A model generated the notes under the pieces. It did no database searches. It had not been told where the DNA came from and worked only from the letters and a program-made list of their open reading frames with translations. This document shows, one piece after another, positions 6,211-14,484 of a stretch of DNA of 17,479 nucleotides. The position numbers were made by a program, and so were the translations under genes. Positions within the stretch are counted from its first letter, which is position 1, and each line of letters starts with the position of its first letter. The DNA comes from Gemmatimonadales bacterium UBA1120 (lineage in GTDB: Bacteria; Gemmatimonadota; Gemmatimonadetes; Longimicrobiales; Gaopeijiaceae), in NCBI GenBank assembly GCA_002313925.1, contig DCAZ01000085.1, positions 1 through 17,479 on the forward strand, read 5' to 3'.

Positions 6211-8963
6211 GATCTTCCAACCTCAAGCGCGTCTAATTTTTCCTCGAGTTTAGCGGCACGTTCTTTGAAGCTTGAAAGCTTGTGTTTTTCCTTGGAGACC
6301 ACTTCCTCTGGTGCCTTGGCAACAAAGTTTTGATTCTCAAGTTTCTTAGCAGTAATCACTATTTGAGCCCTAAGCTTCTCAATCTCCTCTCGGAGGCGTG
6401 TCCGCTCATGATCAAGATCAATAATCCCTTCAAGGGGAATAAAGAGTTCACCACCCTGGGTTAGCACTGCATTAGCACCTACTCCAGCTCCTGGCTCCGG
6501 CACCACTCGGTCAATTCTAGCTAACCGCTCTAGGGCTGATAACTGCGACATTACCGTATTTGTTAGGTCTACCCCACCCCCCCAGATATGGATACCAATC
6601 CGCTTCCCTTCCGGAATAGAATATTCTTTTCTGAGCCGGCGGACTTCGATAATGAGTTCACGAAGCGCTTCCATTTCATCTTCAGCCATCGGATCTTCAC
6701 GGGAAGATCCGGCATCTGGCCACGGGGCTATGATGAGATCCTCAGGGCGGCTGGAACCCTCTGGCCAGGGCAGGAGTGACCATAGCTCGGCTGTTACGAA
6801 GGGAACAATTGGATGAAGAAGTCGAAGCGCTTCATCTAGCACCGCCACAAGTGTAGAGCGAGCCGCTTCCCGTGACTTGGCATCAGTGTCCAGAGTAAGC
6901 CGGTCCTTAACCAATTCCAGGTACCAATCGCAAAGCTCACCCCAGAAGAAGTGGTAGAGTCCGTCCGCTACCTCGTGAAGACGGTACCGCTCGAGGTTTC
7001 GCGTAGCGGTCCGTGTGGCATGACCCAATCGTGCCAGAATCCATCGGTCTTCAAGCGCAAGATCAGATACAACCTCATTCAACGGGCGCACAGGAGCGTC
7101 ACCTAGACTCAAAAGGGCAAAGCGCCCTGCATTCCATATTTTATTGGAAAAATTTCGTCCATTAGAGAATGTTGCTTCAACATCCTCGTGGTCGAGATTG
7201 ATGTCAGTCCCCACCGCTGCCTGGCTGATGATTGTGAATCTCATCGCGTCTGCACCGTAGGCGTTTACTACCTCAAGCGGATCAATACCGTTACCCAGTG
7301 ACTTGGACATCTTGCGGCCCTGCATGTCTCGAACAGTCCCGTGAAGATACACCTCTTTGAACGGTGGCTCCCCAAAAAACTCGTACCCCATCATGATCAT
7401 GCGAGCCACCCAAAAGAAAAGAATCTCCGGCGCCGTGACCATCGTGTTACCAGGGTAGAAAGCCTCTACATCAGGAGTCTTTTCTGGCCACCCAAATACT
7501 GAGAATGGCCATAATTGTGAGCTAAACCACGTGTCAAGCACGTCGGGGTCCTGCTCAAGCTCATTTGAACCACAGGCCGAACATTCGGTTGGATCCTCAC
7601 GGGCCACGATCTGCTCCCCACATGCACAGTACCAGACTGGAATTCTATGCCCCCACCAAAGTTGTCGAGAAATACACCAGTCCCGGATATTCTCCATCCA
7701 GTGCTCATAGACCCCCTTCCAGTGACCCGGGGTGAACGTGACTGTCCCTTCACGTGATGCCTGGAGCGCAGGCTCAGCCAAAGGCTTCATCTTCACAAAC
7801 CATTGAAGAGACAGGCGAGGTTCGACAACGGTGTCGCACCTGTAGCAGTGTGGAACTGCATGCGTATGCTCTTCCTCTCCAGCCAGAAGCCCGAGCTTTG
7901 ACAAACCATCTAGCACAGCATCACGCGCATCGAAGCGATCCATGCCTTGGAACTCGCTTGGCACGCTCTCATTCATCTTTGCGTCATCAGTCATCACGTC
8001 GAGGATATCCAGACCCGTACGGCTTGCTATTTCAAAATCATTCGGGTCGTGTGCCGGAGTGACTTTTACAAGACCGGATCCAAATTCCGGATCCACATGT
8101 TCATCAGCTACAACAGGTATCCTACGACCAGCGAAAGGAAGCTCGATACTGGAGCCGATTAATGGGACATACCGATCATCCTCTGGATGGACAGCCACTC
8201 CAGTATCCCCAAGCATCGTTTCTGGCCGTGTAGTCGAAACCGTCAAGTACCAGCGACCGTCATCCAAACGTCCAACAGTATCAGCCCCTGCATCTACAGA
8301 AGCTTGAGCGGCCTCGGCTGCGGAATCATCCAGCGGATAACGGATATGCCATAGCTTGCCTTCGCTATCGTGTCCCTCTGCTTCCTCGTTCGAGAGCGCG
8401 GTATGGCACCTGGGACACCAATTAATGATGTACTCACCCCGATAGATAAGATCCCGTTCATAGAGATGAACGAACACTTCACGCACAGCACGACTCAGGT
8501 TTTCATCGAGCGTAAACCGAGTTCGCTCCCAATCACAGGATGCACCGATAGATTTTAGTTGATTGATGATCTGGCTACCGGTTTTATCCACAAAATCCCA
8601 GATAGCTTCAACAAAGCCCTCTCTACCTAAGTCCTCTTTGGTTGAACCGGCGGTGGCCAAACGGCGCTCAACCACATTCTGGGTCGCGATCCCTGCGTGA
8701 TCAGTTCCGGGCACCCAAAGAGATGCGCGACCCTGCATCCTTCTCCACCGAATTAGCACGTCCTGGATCGTACTGTTGAGGCCATGCCCCATATGTAGCG
8801 CAGCCGTAACGTTGGGTGGCGGAATCACGATCACATAAGGAGACAGCCCTTCTTTTAGGACGTATTCCGCTGGAACATGGAAATAGCCCCCTTCCTGCCA
8901 CTTCTGATATCGGGCAGGCTCAATGGCGCTAGGGTTTAGACGTGGTGCTAGCTCTTGGGACAC
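6207..8963 (-). CDS. valS: ValS, valyl-tRNA synthetase
   Basis: Charges tRNA(Val) with valine and edits mischarged threonine. The protein is 918 residues, a normal bacterial length. The class I catalytic motifs are HMGH (57-60, in PPPNVTAALHMGH) and KMSKS (551-555, in GRKMSKSLGNGIDP). The editing domain shows TTRPETMLGDTGVAVHPED (about 244-262) and KVTPAHDPNDFEI (300-312). Other family marks are NWCPRCHTALSNEE (181-194) and ISRQLWWGHRIPVWYC (431-446). Cys446, Cys448, Cys461 and Cys464 form a zinc-knuckle-like site. The C-terminus is the usual coiled-coil tRNA-binding arm (about 855-918). The usual PPPNVTG reads PPPNVTA here. The start is GTG at 8963 with CGGAG 5 bases upstream. The 93-base gap before it is too short for a T-box leader and none is seen. 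The stop overlaps the presumed CTG start of the lipoprotein. Confidence 0.98.
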   Translation of the reverse strand: MSQELAPRLNPSAIEPARYQKWQEGGYFHVPAEYVLKEGLSPYVIVIPPPNVTAALHMGHGLNSTIQDVLIRWRRMQGRASLWVPGTDHAGIATQNVVERRLATAGSTKEDLGREGFVEAIWDFVDKTGSQIINQLKSIGASCDWERTRFTLDENLSRAVREVFVHLYERDLIYRGEYIINWCPRCHTALSNEEAEGHDSEGKLWHIRYPLDDSAAEAAQASVDAGADTVGRLDDGRWYLTVSTTRPETMLGDTGVAVHPEDDRYVPLIGSSIELPFAGRRIPVVADEHVDPEFGSGLVKVTPAHDPNDFEIASRTGLDILDVMTDDAKMNESVPSEFQGMDRFDARDAVLDGLSKLGLLAGEEEHTHAVPHCYRCDTVVEPRLSLQWFVKMKPLAEPALQASREGTVTFTPGHWKGVYEHWMENIRDWCISRQLWWGHRIPVWYCACGEQIVAREDPTECSACGSNELEQDPDVLDTWFSSQLWPFSVFGWPEKTPDVEAFYPGNTMVTAPEILFFWVARMIMMGYEFFGEPPFKEVYLHGTVRDMQGRKMSKSLGNGIDPLEVVNAYGADAMRFTIISQAAVGTDINLDHEDVEATFSNGRNFSNKIWNAGRFALLSLGDAPVRPLNEVVSDLALEDRWILARLGHATRTATRNLERYRLHEVADGLYHFFWGELCDWYLELVKDRLTLDTDAKSREAARSTLVAVLDEALRLLHPIVPFVTAELWSLLPWPEGSSRPEDLIIAPWPDAGSSREDPMAEDEMEALRELIIEVRRLRKEYSIPEGKRIGIHIWGGGVDLTNTVMSQLSALERLARIDRVVPEPGAGVGANAVLTQGGELFIPLEGIIDLDHERTRLREEIEKLRAQIVITAKKLENQNFVAKAPEEVVSKEKHKLSSFKERAAKLEEKLDALEVGRS

Positions 8964-9056
8964 TGCAGCTCCGGTGCCGGTGCAATTAAAGCTCGTAAGA
9001 TGGGGGCCCTACCTTACATACGGTACCATCTGATCGTTCTGATATACGAAACTCGG

Positions 9057-9881
9057 CTAACGAGGAACGCGCGACGTGTCAGGCTGTACTGCAGTTCGTT
9101 CCCTGTCTCGACGCCGGCGAATCGCTTCCGCCCTATCTCGCCAGGACTCATTCACCTCTGCTCTCACCCCCTGTCGATAAATCTCATCCCACTGCCAGAG
9201 TCGATCATTTACCTCTTCTCGCTTGCCAACTACAGTCCCAAAACCGAATGGTAGAGGAAGTGTGATATCTCCCAGATGGATCTTACCAGGGGACACTCCC
9301 CAACGTTTTCCCTCGTCATCGGTGAATGTCCAATCCATAGCTGCTGCTTCAGCTGCAAGTGAAGTCGCGGCGGAATCATTCCATCGAGCAAGAGCGCTCG
9401 CAATCAGCAATTGTTCTCTCTGTTTTAACGTTATATCCAAGACACCAGAACTTAGTGCCTCCCAAAGTATCGGGTTGCTTAGGTTAGGTCGCAGAAGTTC
9501 TGCTCCAGATGGGGGTGGTGGGATCAACTCTGGATCCGGAGTTCCTTCTATAGGAACCGGGGTCATAGGAGGTTCTGGGTCATCAACGTCCTCAATCTCT
9601 TCTGGGTCATCCGGACGTTCTGAAGCAATCGGGTCAGCCACTTCAACTAGGCGTAGTACTTGGATCCCTTCAGTGCGACCCGAAACAGTAGGGAAACTAA
9701 AAGAAATCGCGTCAATGTTGACGGTATTTCCAAAGAAGGGGTAAATGGCTACTGCCAAAAAGTGAATCGCTACGGAAGCTGCAAAGCAAACCCACCATAC
9801 CCGGCTTGAGCTGAATCCGGACCTGGTGCGGCTGGGATGTTCCACTCTGTTGGGATCTCCCCTCTGCATTCGCTGATCCAT
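9057..9881 (-). CDS. TonB-like membrane-anchored protein of unknown function
   Basis: The 274-residue protein has a basic N-terminus (1-27), one membrane segment at about 28-49 and a proline- and acid-rich stretch at about 83-125 (SERPDDPEEIEDVDDPEPP, PELIPPPPSG). That arrangement is the TonB/energy-transducer N-terminal half. The rest (about 126-274) does not show a recognisable TonB C-terminal domain (no Y-P-x-x-A...G pattern); instead it has Trp-containing segments and a very Arg-rich helix near the end (RDRAEAIRRRRDRER). It would sit in the inner membrane with its bulk in the periplasm. No ExbB or ExbD genes are adjacent. The ATG at 9881 has AGGA 12 bases upstream; a second ATG at 9869 is possible. 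I do not recognise its function. Confidence 0.75.
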   Translation of the reverse strand: MDQRMQRGDPNRVEHPSRTRSGFSSSRVWWVCFAASVAIHFLAVAIYPFFGNTVNIDAISFSFPTVSGRTEGIQVLRLVEVADPIASERPDDPEEIEDVDDPEPPMTPVPIEGTPDPELIPPPPSGAELLRPNLSNPILWEALSSGVLDITLKQREQLLIASALARWNDSAATSLAAEAAAMDWTFTDDEGKRWGVSPGKIHLGDITLPLPFGFGTVVGKREEVNDRLWQWDEIYRQGVRAEVNESWRDRAEAIRRRRDRERTAVQPDTSRVPR

Positions 9882-9909
9882 GAATATTACTAGTCCTGGA
9901 TGTCGACCC

Positions 9910-9933
9910 GGTTCCAGATCATTCCTTGGAACC
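9910..9933. repeat. Inverted repeat (7-bp arms, 10-base loop) between dapL-like and TonB-like genes
   Basis: GGTTCCA (9910-9916) and TGGAACC (9927-9933) are exact reverse complements in the 64-base gap after the aminotransferase stop. No T-run follows on the minus strand, so it is not a typical intrinsic terminator. It may be chance or a weak stem in the message. Confidence 0.35.
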
Positions 9934-9945
9934 CACGACCACCTA

Positions 9946-11103
9946 TCATAACAAGCGTCCCAGTCTTTGGGCTGCTTCCGCCAAACGAGCCTCAGTTCTG
10001 GTCAATGCTATACGGAAAAATCCCTCCCCTCCTCTGCCAAGGGCACTCCCTGGAAGAACGACGACTCCCTCAGTTTCAAGTGCACGTGCTGCAAAATCCT
10101 CCGACGACTCCCGTGTGGGAACAGGCACCCATAGATACATGGTGGCATGCGGAGGCGATATGTCGAACCCCACATTCTGAAGCTCCTGCACTGCTATGTC
10201 ACGTCGTTTCTGAAACGTTGCGACGTTTCCAGGAACCCACTGTTTCCAGCAAGCAAGCGCTGCCGTCCCAGCTGCTTGAACTGCTAAGAACTGTCCGGTA
10301 TCAAGAAATGATTTGACCTTCGAGAGGATCGAGATGAGATCAGGATTTCCAACTGCCCAACCAAGGCGCCATCCGGTCATGTTATAAGTCTTTGAGAATG
10401 AGTGATACTCAATCGCTACGTCCCTTGCCCCCTTAAACTCAAGTACACTCCGAGGACGATACCCGTCGAAAGCTATCTCCGAATAAGCATGGTCATGAGC
10501 AAGAACCACCCCGTGATGCTTACAGTATGCAATCACCTCCTCAAAATAGCTGTCAGGTGCAACTGCAGTCGTCGGGTTATTGGGGTAATTGAGGTATAGG
10601 ATGCGGACTCGGTTAGCGATCTCACCCGATATATCCGTTAATGGAATCAAGAAATTATTCTCAGCACGGAGGGGTATCAGTAGAGGCTCACCTCCTGAAA
10701 GCATCACACTACCGACGTAGGCCTGATAGCCTGGGTCAGGAATGACTGCAGCGTCCCCATCGTTAAGCAGTCCGAAGGGAAGATGGGCGATCCCTTCTTT
10801 TGACCCGATGAGCGGGAGCACTTCCTTCCAAGGATCCACTGTCACTCCGAACCGGTCCTTCATCCACACTGCTATGGCCTCACGGAGAGATGGGAGACCA
10901 GCCTGAAATGGGTAGCGAGAGTAAGCTGTTTCACCCACAGCCTGACACATCCTATCGACCACAGCCGGTGGTGGATCAAGATCGGCGTCACCTGCACCAA
11001 GATTGATGACATCAACGCCCCTGCTTTCAAGATGCCGTTGGACTCTCACCATATCGGCGAGAGGAAAGTCAGGGAGAGCGGAGAAACGTCGATTGGTATG
11101 CAC
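9946..11103 (-). CDS. dapL: PLP-dependent aminotransferase, LL-diaminopimelate aminotransferase (DapL)-like
   Basis: A 385-residue fold-type I, class I/II aminotransferase. The PLP lysine is Lys238 in SFSKTYNMTGWRLGW (235-249), with Arg246 downstream; Asn176-Pro177 in YPNNPTTA and Asp204/Tyr207 in HDHAYSEI are the cofactor-binding residues. YSRYPFQAGLPSLREAIAVWM (61 on) and LYLNYPNNPT are close to DapL enzymes, which make LL-diaminopimelate from tetrahydrodipicolinate in one step for lysine and peptidoglycan. Related class I enzymes for aspartate or aromatic amino acids share these motifs, so the substrate is inferred. HDHAYSE replaces the commoner HDAAYSE. The start is GTG at 11103, directly after the TAA of the upstream FAH-family gene with no gap. 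The gene symbol is tentative. Confidence 0.8.
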   Translation of the reverse strand: MHTNRRFSALPDFPLADMVRVQRHLESRGVDVINLGAGDADLDPPPAVVDRMCQAVGETAYSRYPFQAGLPSLREAIAVWMKDRFGVTVDPWKEVLPLIGSKEGIAHLPFGLLNDGDAAVIPDPGYQAYVGSVMLSGGEPLLIPLRAENNFLIPLTDISGEIANRVRILYLNYPNNPTTAVAPDSYFEEVIAYCKHHGVVLAHDHAYSEIAFDGYRPRSVLEFKGARDVAIEYHSFSKTYNMTGWRLGWAVGNPDLISILSKVKSFLDTGQFLAVQAAGTAALACWKQWVPGNVATFQKRRDIAVQELQNVGFDISPPHATMYLWVPVPTRESSEDFAARALETEGVVVLPGSALGRGGEGFFRIALTRTEARLAEAAQRLGRLL

Positions 11104-11742
11104 TTAGTTATCCGCGACCACCATGTTTGACACCGTACCAACACCACCCACTTCCACTTCTACAGTATCGCCGACCGAAAGTGGACCCACCCCCTCTGGA
11201 GTCCCAGTCGCGATGAGATCTCCGGCCTCTAGTGTCATTATTCCCGAGATATATTCGATAAGGGTGGGAATTGAGAAGACAAGGTCTTGCACGTGCCCCT
11301 GTTGGCGTAGCTCACCGTTTACTCGAGTGATGACTGAGAGATTATTCAGGTCCACTTCGCTTACATGTACCATCTCTCCTACTGGGCAGAATGTGTCAAA
11401 ACCCTTTGCGCGACCCCATTGATCATCGATTCTCTGTAGGTCTCTCGCGGTCACATCGTTGAGAGGAGCTATGCCCTGTACCACATCCCAAGCATCCTCA
11501 GCTCTAACATTCTTAGCAGCCTTCCCTATAACAACTGCGATCTCACCCTCGAAATCGACCCGGCCAACACCATCTGGGATGACGATTGGCTCACCGGTCC
11601 GGATAAGCGAAGATGGCGGTTTGAAGAAGATCAGAGGCTCGTCAGGAACAACACCCCCGAGTTCAGCAGCATGTTTCGCATAGTTGCGACCTACACACAC
11701 AAGCTTGGTAGGAGTTGTTTCAGTCATTTTAATTTCGCTCAT
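11104..11742 (-). CDS. Fumarylacetoacetate hydrolase (FAH) family protein, FAHD1/acylpyruvase-like
   Basis: A compact 212-residue enzyme of the FAH superfamily, which hydrolyses or decarboxylates acylpyruvates and oxaloacetate-like diketo acids with a bound Mg2+ or Mn2+. The order of motifs is VGRNYAKHAAELG (17-29), IFFKPPSSLI (38-47), the metal ligands Glu65 and Glu67 in DFEGEIAVVIG, Asp96 in NDVTARDLQ, and the active-site lysine Lys113 in RAKGFDTFCPVG. The C-terminal TGTPEGVGPL closes the substrate pocket. Length and motifs match FAHD1-type proteins rather than the longer fumarylacetoacetase. The first ATG (11742) has no clear ribosome binding site; an internal ATG at 11727 is an alternative. 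It lies 98 bases after the helicase gene and abuts the aminotransferase, so those two are probably one transcript. The exact substrate is not known. Confidence 0.92.
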   Translation of the reverse strand: MSEIKMTETTPTKLVCVGRNYAKHAAELGGVVPDEPLIFFKPPSSLIRTGEPIVIPDGVGRVDFEGEIAVVIGKAAKNVRAEDAWDVVQGIAPLNDVTARDLQRIDDQWGRAKGFDTFCPVGEMVHVSEVDLNNLSVITRVNGELRQQGHVQDLVFSIPTLIEYISGIMTLEAGDLIATGTPEGVGPLSVGDTVEVEVGGVGTVSNMVVADN

Positions 11743-11840
11743 CCTGATTTAGAGATTCGAATAAACTGCTCAAAGCTATATACGAAAAACGCTTAGGGCA
11801 TTCGTCCTCGCTAGCGTAACCATCAAACTTCTATGTGTGC
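11743..11840 (-). other. Gap between the helicase gene and the FAH-family gene
   Basis: This 98-base spacer holds a weak stem (ACGCT...AGCGT, followed by TTTTT on the minus strand) that might be a poor terminator for the helicase gene, and AT-rich TATATA that might belong to a promoter for the next gene. Neither is convincing. It does suggest that the upstream and downstream genes are separate transcription units. Confidence 0.2.
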
Positions 11841-14456
11841 TCACACTTGGCTGTAAAATGCCTTCAGCCTTCGTTGTACGTCAGACCAAGCACCCTTAAC
11901 CAAAGTCGGTCCAGGCAGCGAATTACGTAGGTAATGACCGTATTGCTTGGTCACAAGTCTGTCGTCCAAGAGGACCACCGCACCCCGATCAGATTTTGAA
12001 CGAATCAACCTGCCAAAGCCCTGCTTCAAGCGAAGCGCTGCATGCGGCAACATATATTCTTGGAACCCGTCTTGTCCCGCTCGCTGGATCGCCTCCATAC
12101 GGGCTGCTGTGACCGGTTCGGTCGGAACTTTAAAAGGCAGTTTTTGAATTATGAGCCCACGCAGTGGGTCACCCGGAACGTCTACTCCTTCCCAAAATGA
12201 AGCGGTACCAAGCAGTATGCCGCGGCCGTGCTCTACAAAACGTTGGAGAAGACGATGCCTGTCGTCTTCCCCTTGGATAAAAAGCGGCCACCTAGAGTCT
12301 GCTCCGATAAGTCTGAGTAGTTCTCCTACCTGTATAAGTGCTGCGTATGAAGTGAATAGCACAAATAGGCCACCATCGCTCAGTGTAGCCACCTGTTCTG
12401 TAACTTCCGCGATAGCTTTGTAGAACTCACCGGATCCTTCCTCTGCCGCCGGAAGGTCAGTCGGAACTGCAAGTATTGTCTGATCTTGGAAGTTAAATGG
12501 TGACAATATGATATGATCATTTACATCACAATCTAGATTATATCTATCAAGCTGTTCCTTATGCAGGCCTATCCGCTTCCTTAGAAAACTGAAATTCTTC
12601 CTTGTAGCAAGCGTCGCTGATGTCAAAATCGTCGTTTCCACACGTGAAAAGAGCGACTCTACAAGAAGATCGCCTAGATCGATCGGGGCTGCTGCCATGA
12701 CTAGGTTGGACCTCCTGCCTCGTCCCCGAAGCTCCAGCCATCGAACATAGCGACCTGCTTTCTCTCCTGGAGTGAATACGAGGCCCAATCCATGTCGTGC
12801 TGCCGCAAGCCGTCTTGTAATAGCTCGAAGATCAAGAAGTCTCCCCTCGAGGCCATCTGAGATGTTCTCGTCGAGTTCGATACGAGCCCCTAGCTCACTA
12901 AGCTCACGCTCTAGGGTAGTCAGAGCATTAAGTGAAGCACTCAGCTGCTCGCCCACCTCGTCTCTCTCTGCAAGCTCACCCACCCCCGAAGAACCAATGC
13001 GTACTGTGCTTTTATCCGAAGGAAGAAGTTCTTCTACGGTATCTATGAATCCCTCGACCTCTAATCTGGCCTGGGCAAGTGCTGGCCTAACACGTGTCTC
13101 AATTCGCTCTTGTAACTCTCTCTCCTGCTCCGAACCCGTTGTGATCTGATCATAAACCGCTGATAGAACTCCTCTGCCACTTTTTTCTAAGCGAGAGAGT
13201 ACTCGATAAAGTTCGCGCCTTGTCACCTCAACACCGAGATGCGATGTCGCCGCGTCCTCTATGTTATGCGCTTCATCTAGAACAATACGGTTGTATGATG
13301 GCAGTACCGCGGAAGCCGTCCAGTTCAATGTTGCTCGCCTAACAGCGAGGTCCGTAAAAAGCATGTGATGGTTCACTATTAGCAGGTCAGCCGAAGCTGC
13401 CTGTCTTCGTGACCGCTGATAGTGACACTCCTGGAAATGGGGACACCGACTTCTGAGGCAGATATCCGGATCACTTCGAACTTCCTCCCATGTCTCTGGT
13501 TCTGGAGTAAATGGAAGGTCTGAAAGCGAGCCATCTGTGGTTGTCTTCAACCAAGAGAGAAGAGCTGTCATCTCGTCAGACCGGTCGTCGTCGAAAAGAG
13601 AGCGTTGCGCGTCCGAAGCAAGAAGCGCCCTTCGAATAGAGACATAGTTACCGCGACCCTTTACCAAGGCCCATTCGACGTCACCACCAAGTGCCCGCAC
13701 CAATGGAAGATCTTTAGTGGTAAGTTGCTCCTGGAGATTAATGGTGTTCGTTGAGATGACCGTGCGTTCTTTGTTATTTCGAGACCAGTAAGCTGCTGGA
13801 AGTAGATAGGCCAACGATTTTCCTGTCCCCGTTCCGGCTTCGATGATCGCCACACCGCCTTGGTTGAATTGATGCGTAACGATCTCAAGCATTTCTCGCT
13901 GTCCCGGTCGATCTTCAAATGCTTCGTAGAATTCTGACAAAGAGCCGCCTGGTGCGAGAATATCACTTAGTTCGTCTGGGTTAAGAGCGACTCGTTCCTT
14001 GGGCTCTGGTGGCTCGACCACCACATACAGATGCTTGGCAGCATTATCAACGATCACCGTACCAACACCCTGATCGTAGAGTTGTCCCGCTATGCGCATA
14101 TCCGCATCTGACGGCTCAAGAGCTCCACTAGGATGATTATGCAACATCACTCCACCCATCGCTGCATCCCGGGCCGCAACCAAAACTGCTCCGAAGTTCC
14201 CCCGAGCGACCGCTCGAGGTTCCTGAATTACCCGCACATCATCTACTTCAGCCAAGAAGCAAACTTCACGCCCGCCCGCCTTTTCGATTTCGGCGCGTAT
14301 CGTAGCCTGAGAGGCAGATGAGAGTGTCAGCGGATTCTGTGAACTATTTGCCGTCAGGTCTCTTGGCTCATCTAGCTCGAATCCATCTTTCCCACTAATG
14401 CGCTCATCAGAGAAACGCGCCGGAAACCCCTCCGGTATATTGCTGCCCGACGCCAT
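11841..14456 (-). CDS. RadC-type JAB/JAMM domain fused to a DinG/XPD-family superfamily 2 helicase
   Basis: An 871-residue two-part protein. Residues about 45-150 form a RadC-type JAB domain with Glu64, then HNHPSG (106-111), Ser116 and Asp119, the complete JAMM metal signature. Residues about 175-871 form a DinG-like DNA helicase: EAGTGTGKS (Walker A, 206-214), DEAH (394-397, with VNHHML just before at 361-366), SATLA (613-617), GTASFWEGVDVPG (750-762) and QGFGRLIRS (812-820). The iron-sulfur region has Cys333, Cys338 and Cys344, but the position where DinG relatives carry the first cysteine (GRxNYLC) reads GRGNYVS, Ser273. The family acts on R-loops, G-quadruplexes and other blocked DNA. 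Firmicute DinG proteins often carry an N-terminal 3'-5' exonuclease; here the JAB domain takes that place. The ATG at 14456 has no strong ribosome binding site. The gene lies 28 bases after the secreted-protein gene. The helicase call is firm; the role of the JAB part is open. Confidence 0.9.
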   Translation of the reverse strand: MASGSNIPEGFPARFSDERISGKDGFELDEPRDLTANSSQNPLTLSSASQATIRAEIEKAGGREVCFLAEVDDVRVIQEPRAVARGNFGAVLVAARDAAMGGVMLHNHPSGALEPSDADMRIAGQLYDQGVGTVIVDNAAKHLYVVVEPPEPKERVALNPDELSDILAPGGSLSEFYEAFEDRPGQREMLEIVTHQFNQGGVAIIEAGTGTGKSLAYLLPAAYWSRNNKERTVISTNTINLQEQLTTKDLPLVRALGGDVEWALVKGRGNYVSIRRALLASDAQRSLFDDDRSDEMTALLSWLKTTTDGSLSDLPFTPEPETWEEVRSDPDICLRSRCPHFQECHYQRSRRQAASADLLIVNHHMLFTDLAVRRATLNWTASAVLPSYNRIVLDEAHNIEDAATSHLGVEVTRRELYRVLSRLEKSGRGVLSAVYDQITTGSEQERELQERIETRVRPALAQARLEVEGFIDTVEELLPSDKSTVRIGSSGVGELAERDEVGEQLSASLNALTTLERELSELGARIELDENISDGLEGRLLDLRAITRRLAAARHGLGLVFTPGEKAGRYVRWLELRGRGRRSNLVMAAAPIDLGDLLVESLFSRVETTILTSATLATRKNFSFLRKRIGLHKEQLDRYNLDCDVNDHIILSPFNFQDQTILAVPTDLPAAEEGSGEFYKAIAEVTEQVATLSDGGLFVLFTSYAALIQVGELLRLIGADSRWPLFIQGEDDRHRLLQRFVEHGRGILLGTASFWEGVDVPGDPLRGLIIQKLPFKVPTEPVTAARMEAIQRAGQDGFQEYMLPHAALRLKQGFGRLIRSKSDRGAVVLLDDRLVTKQYGHYLRNSLPGPTLVKGAWSDVQRRLKAFYSQV

Positions 14457-14484
14457 CAGTCCACTGCTGCGGCGTGAAGCAAGG

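Noticed and set aside
9223..9744. A long plus-strand frame (173 codons) opposite the TonB-like gene
   Set aside because: It is rich in Ser, Gly and Arg in the way typical of frames opposite a Pro/Asp/Glu-rich gene, and the minus-strand gene has a clear membrane segment and fits the operon direction.
11835..11846. GTGTG-CT-CACAC palindrome over the helicase stop codon
   Set aside because: The arms are only 5 bases with a 2-base centre, there is no T-run, and such short repeats are expected by chance.
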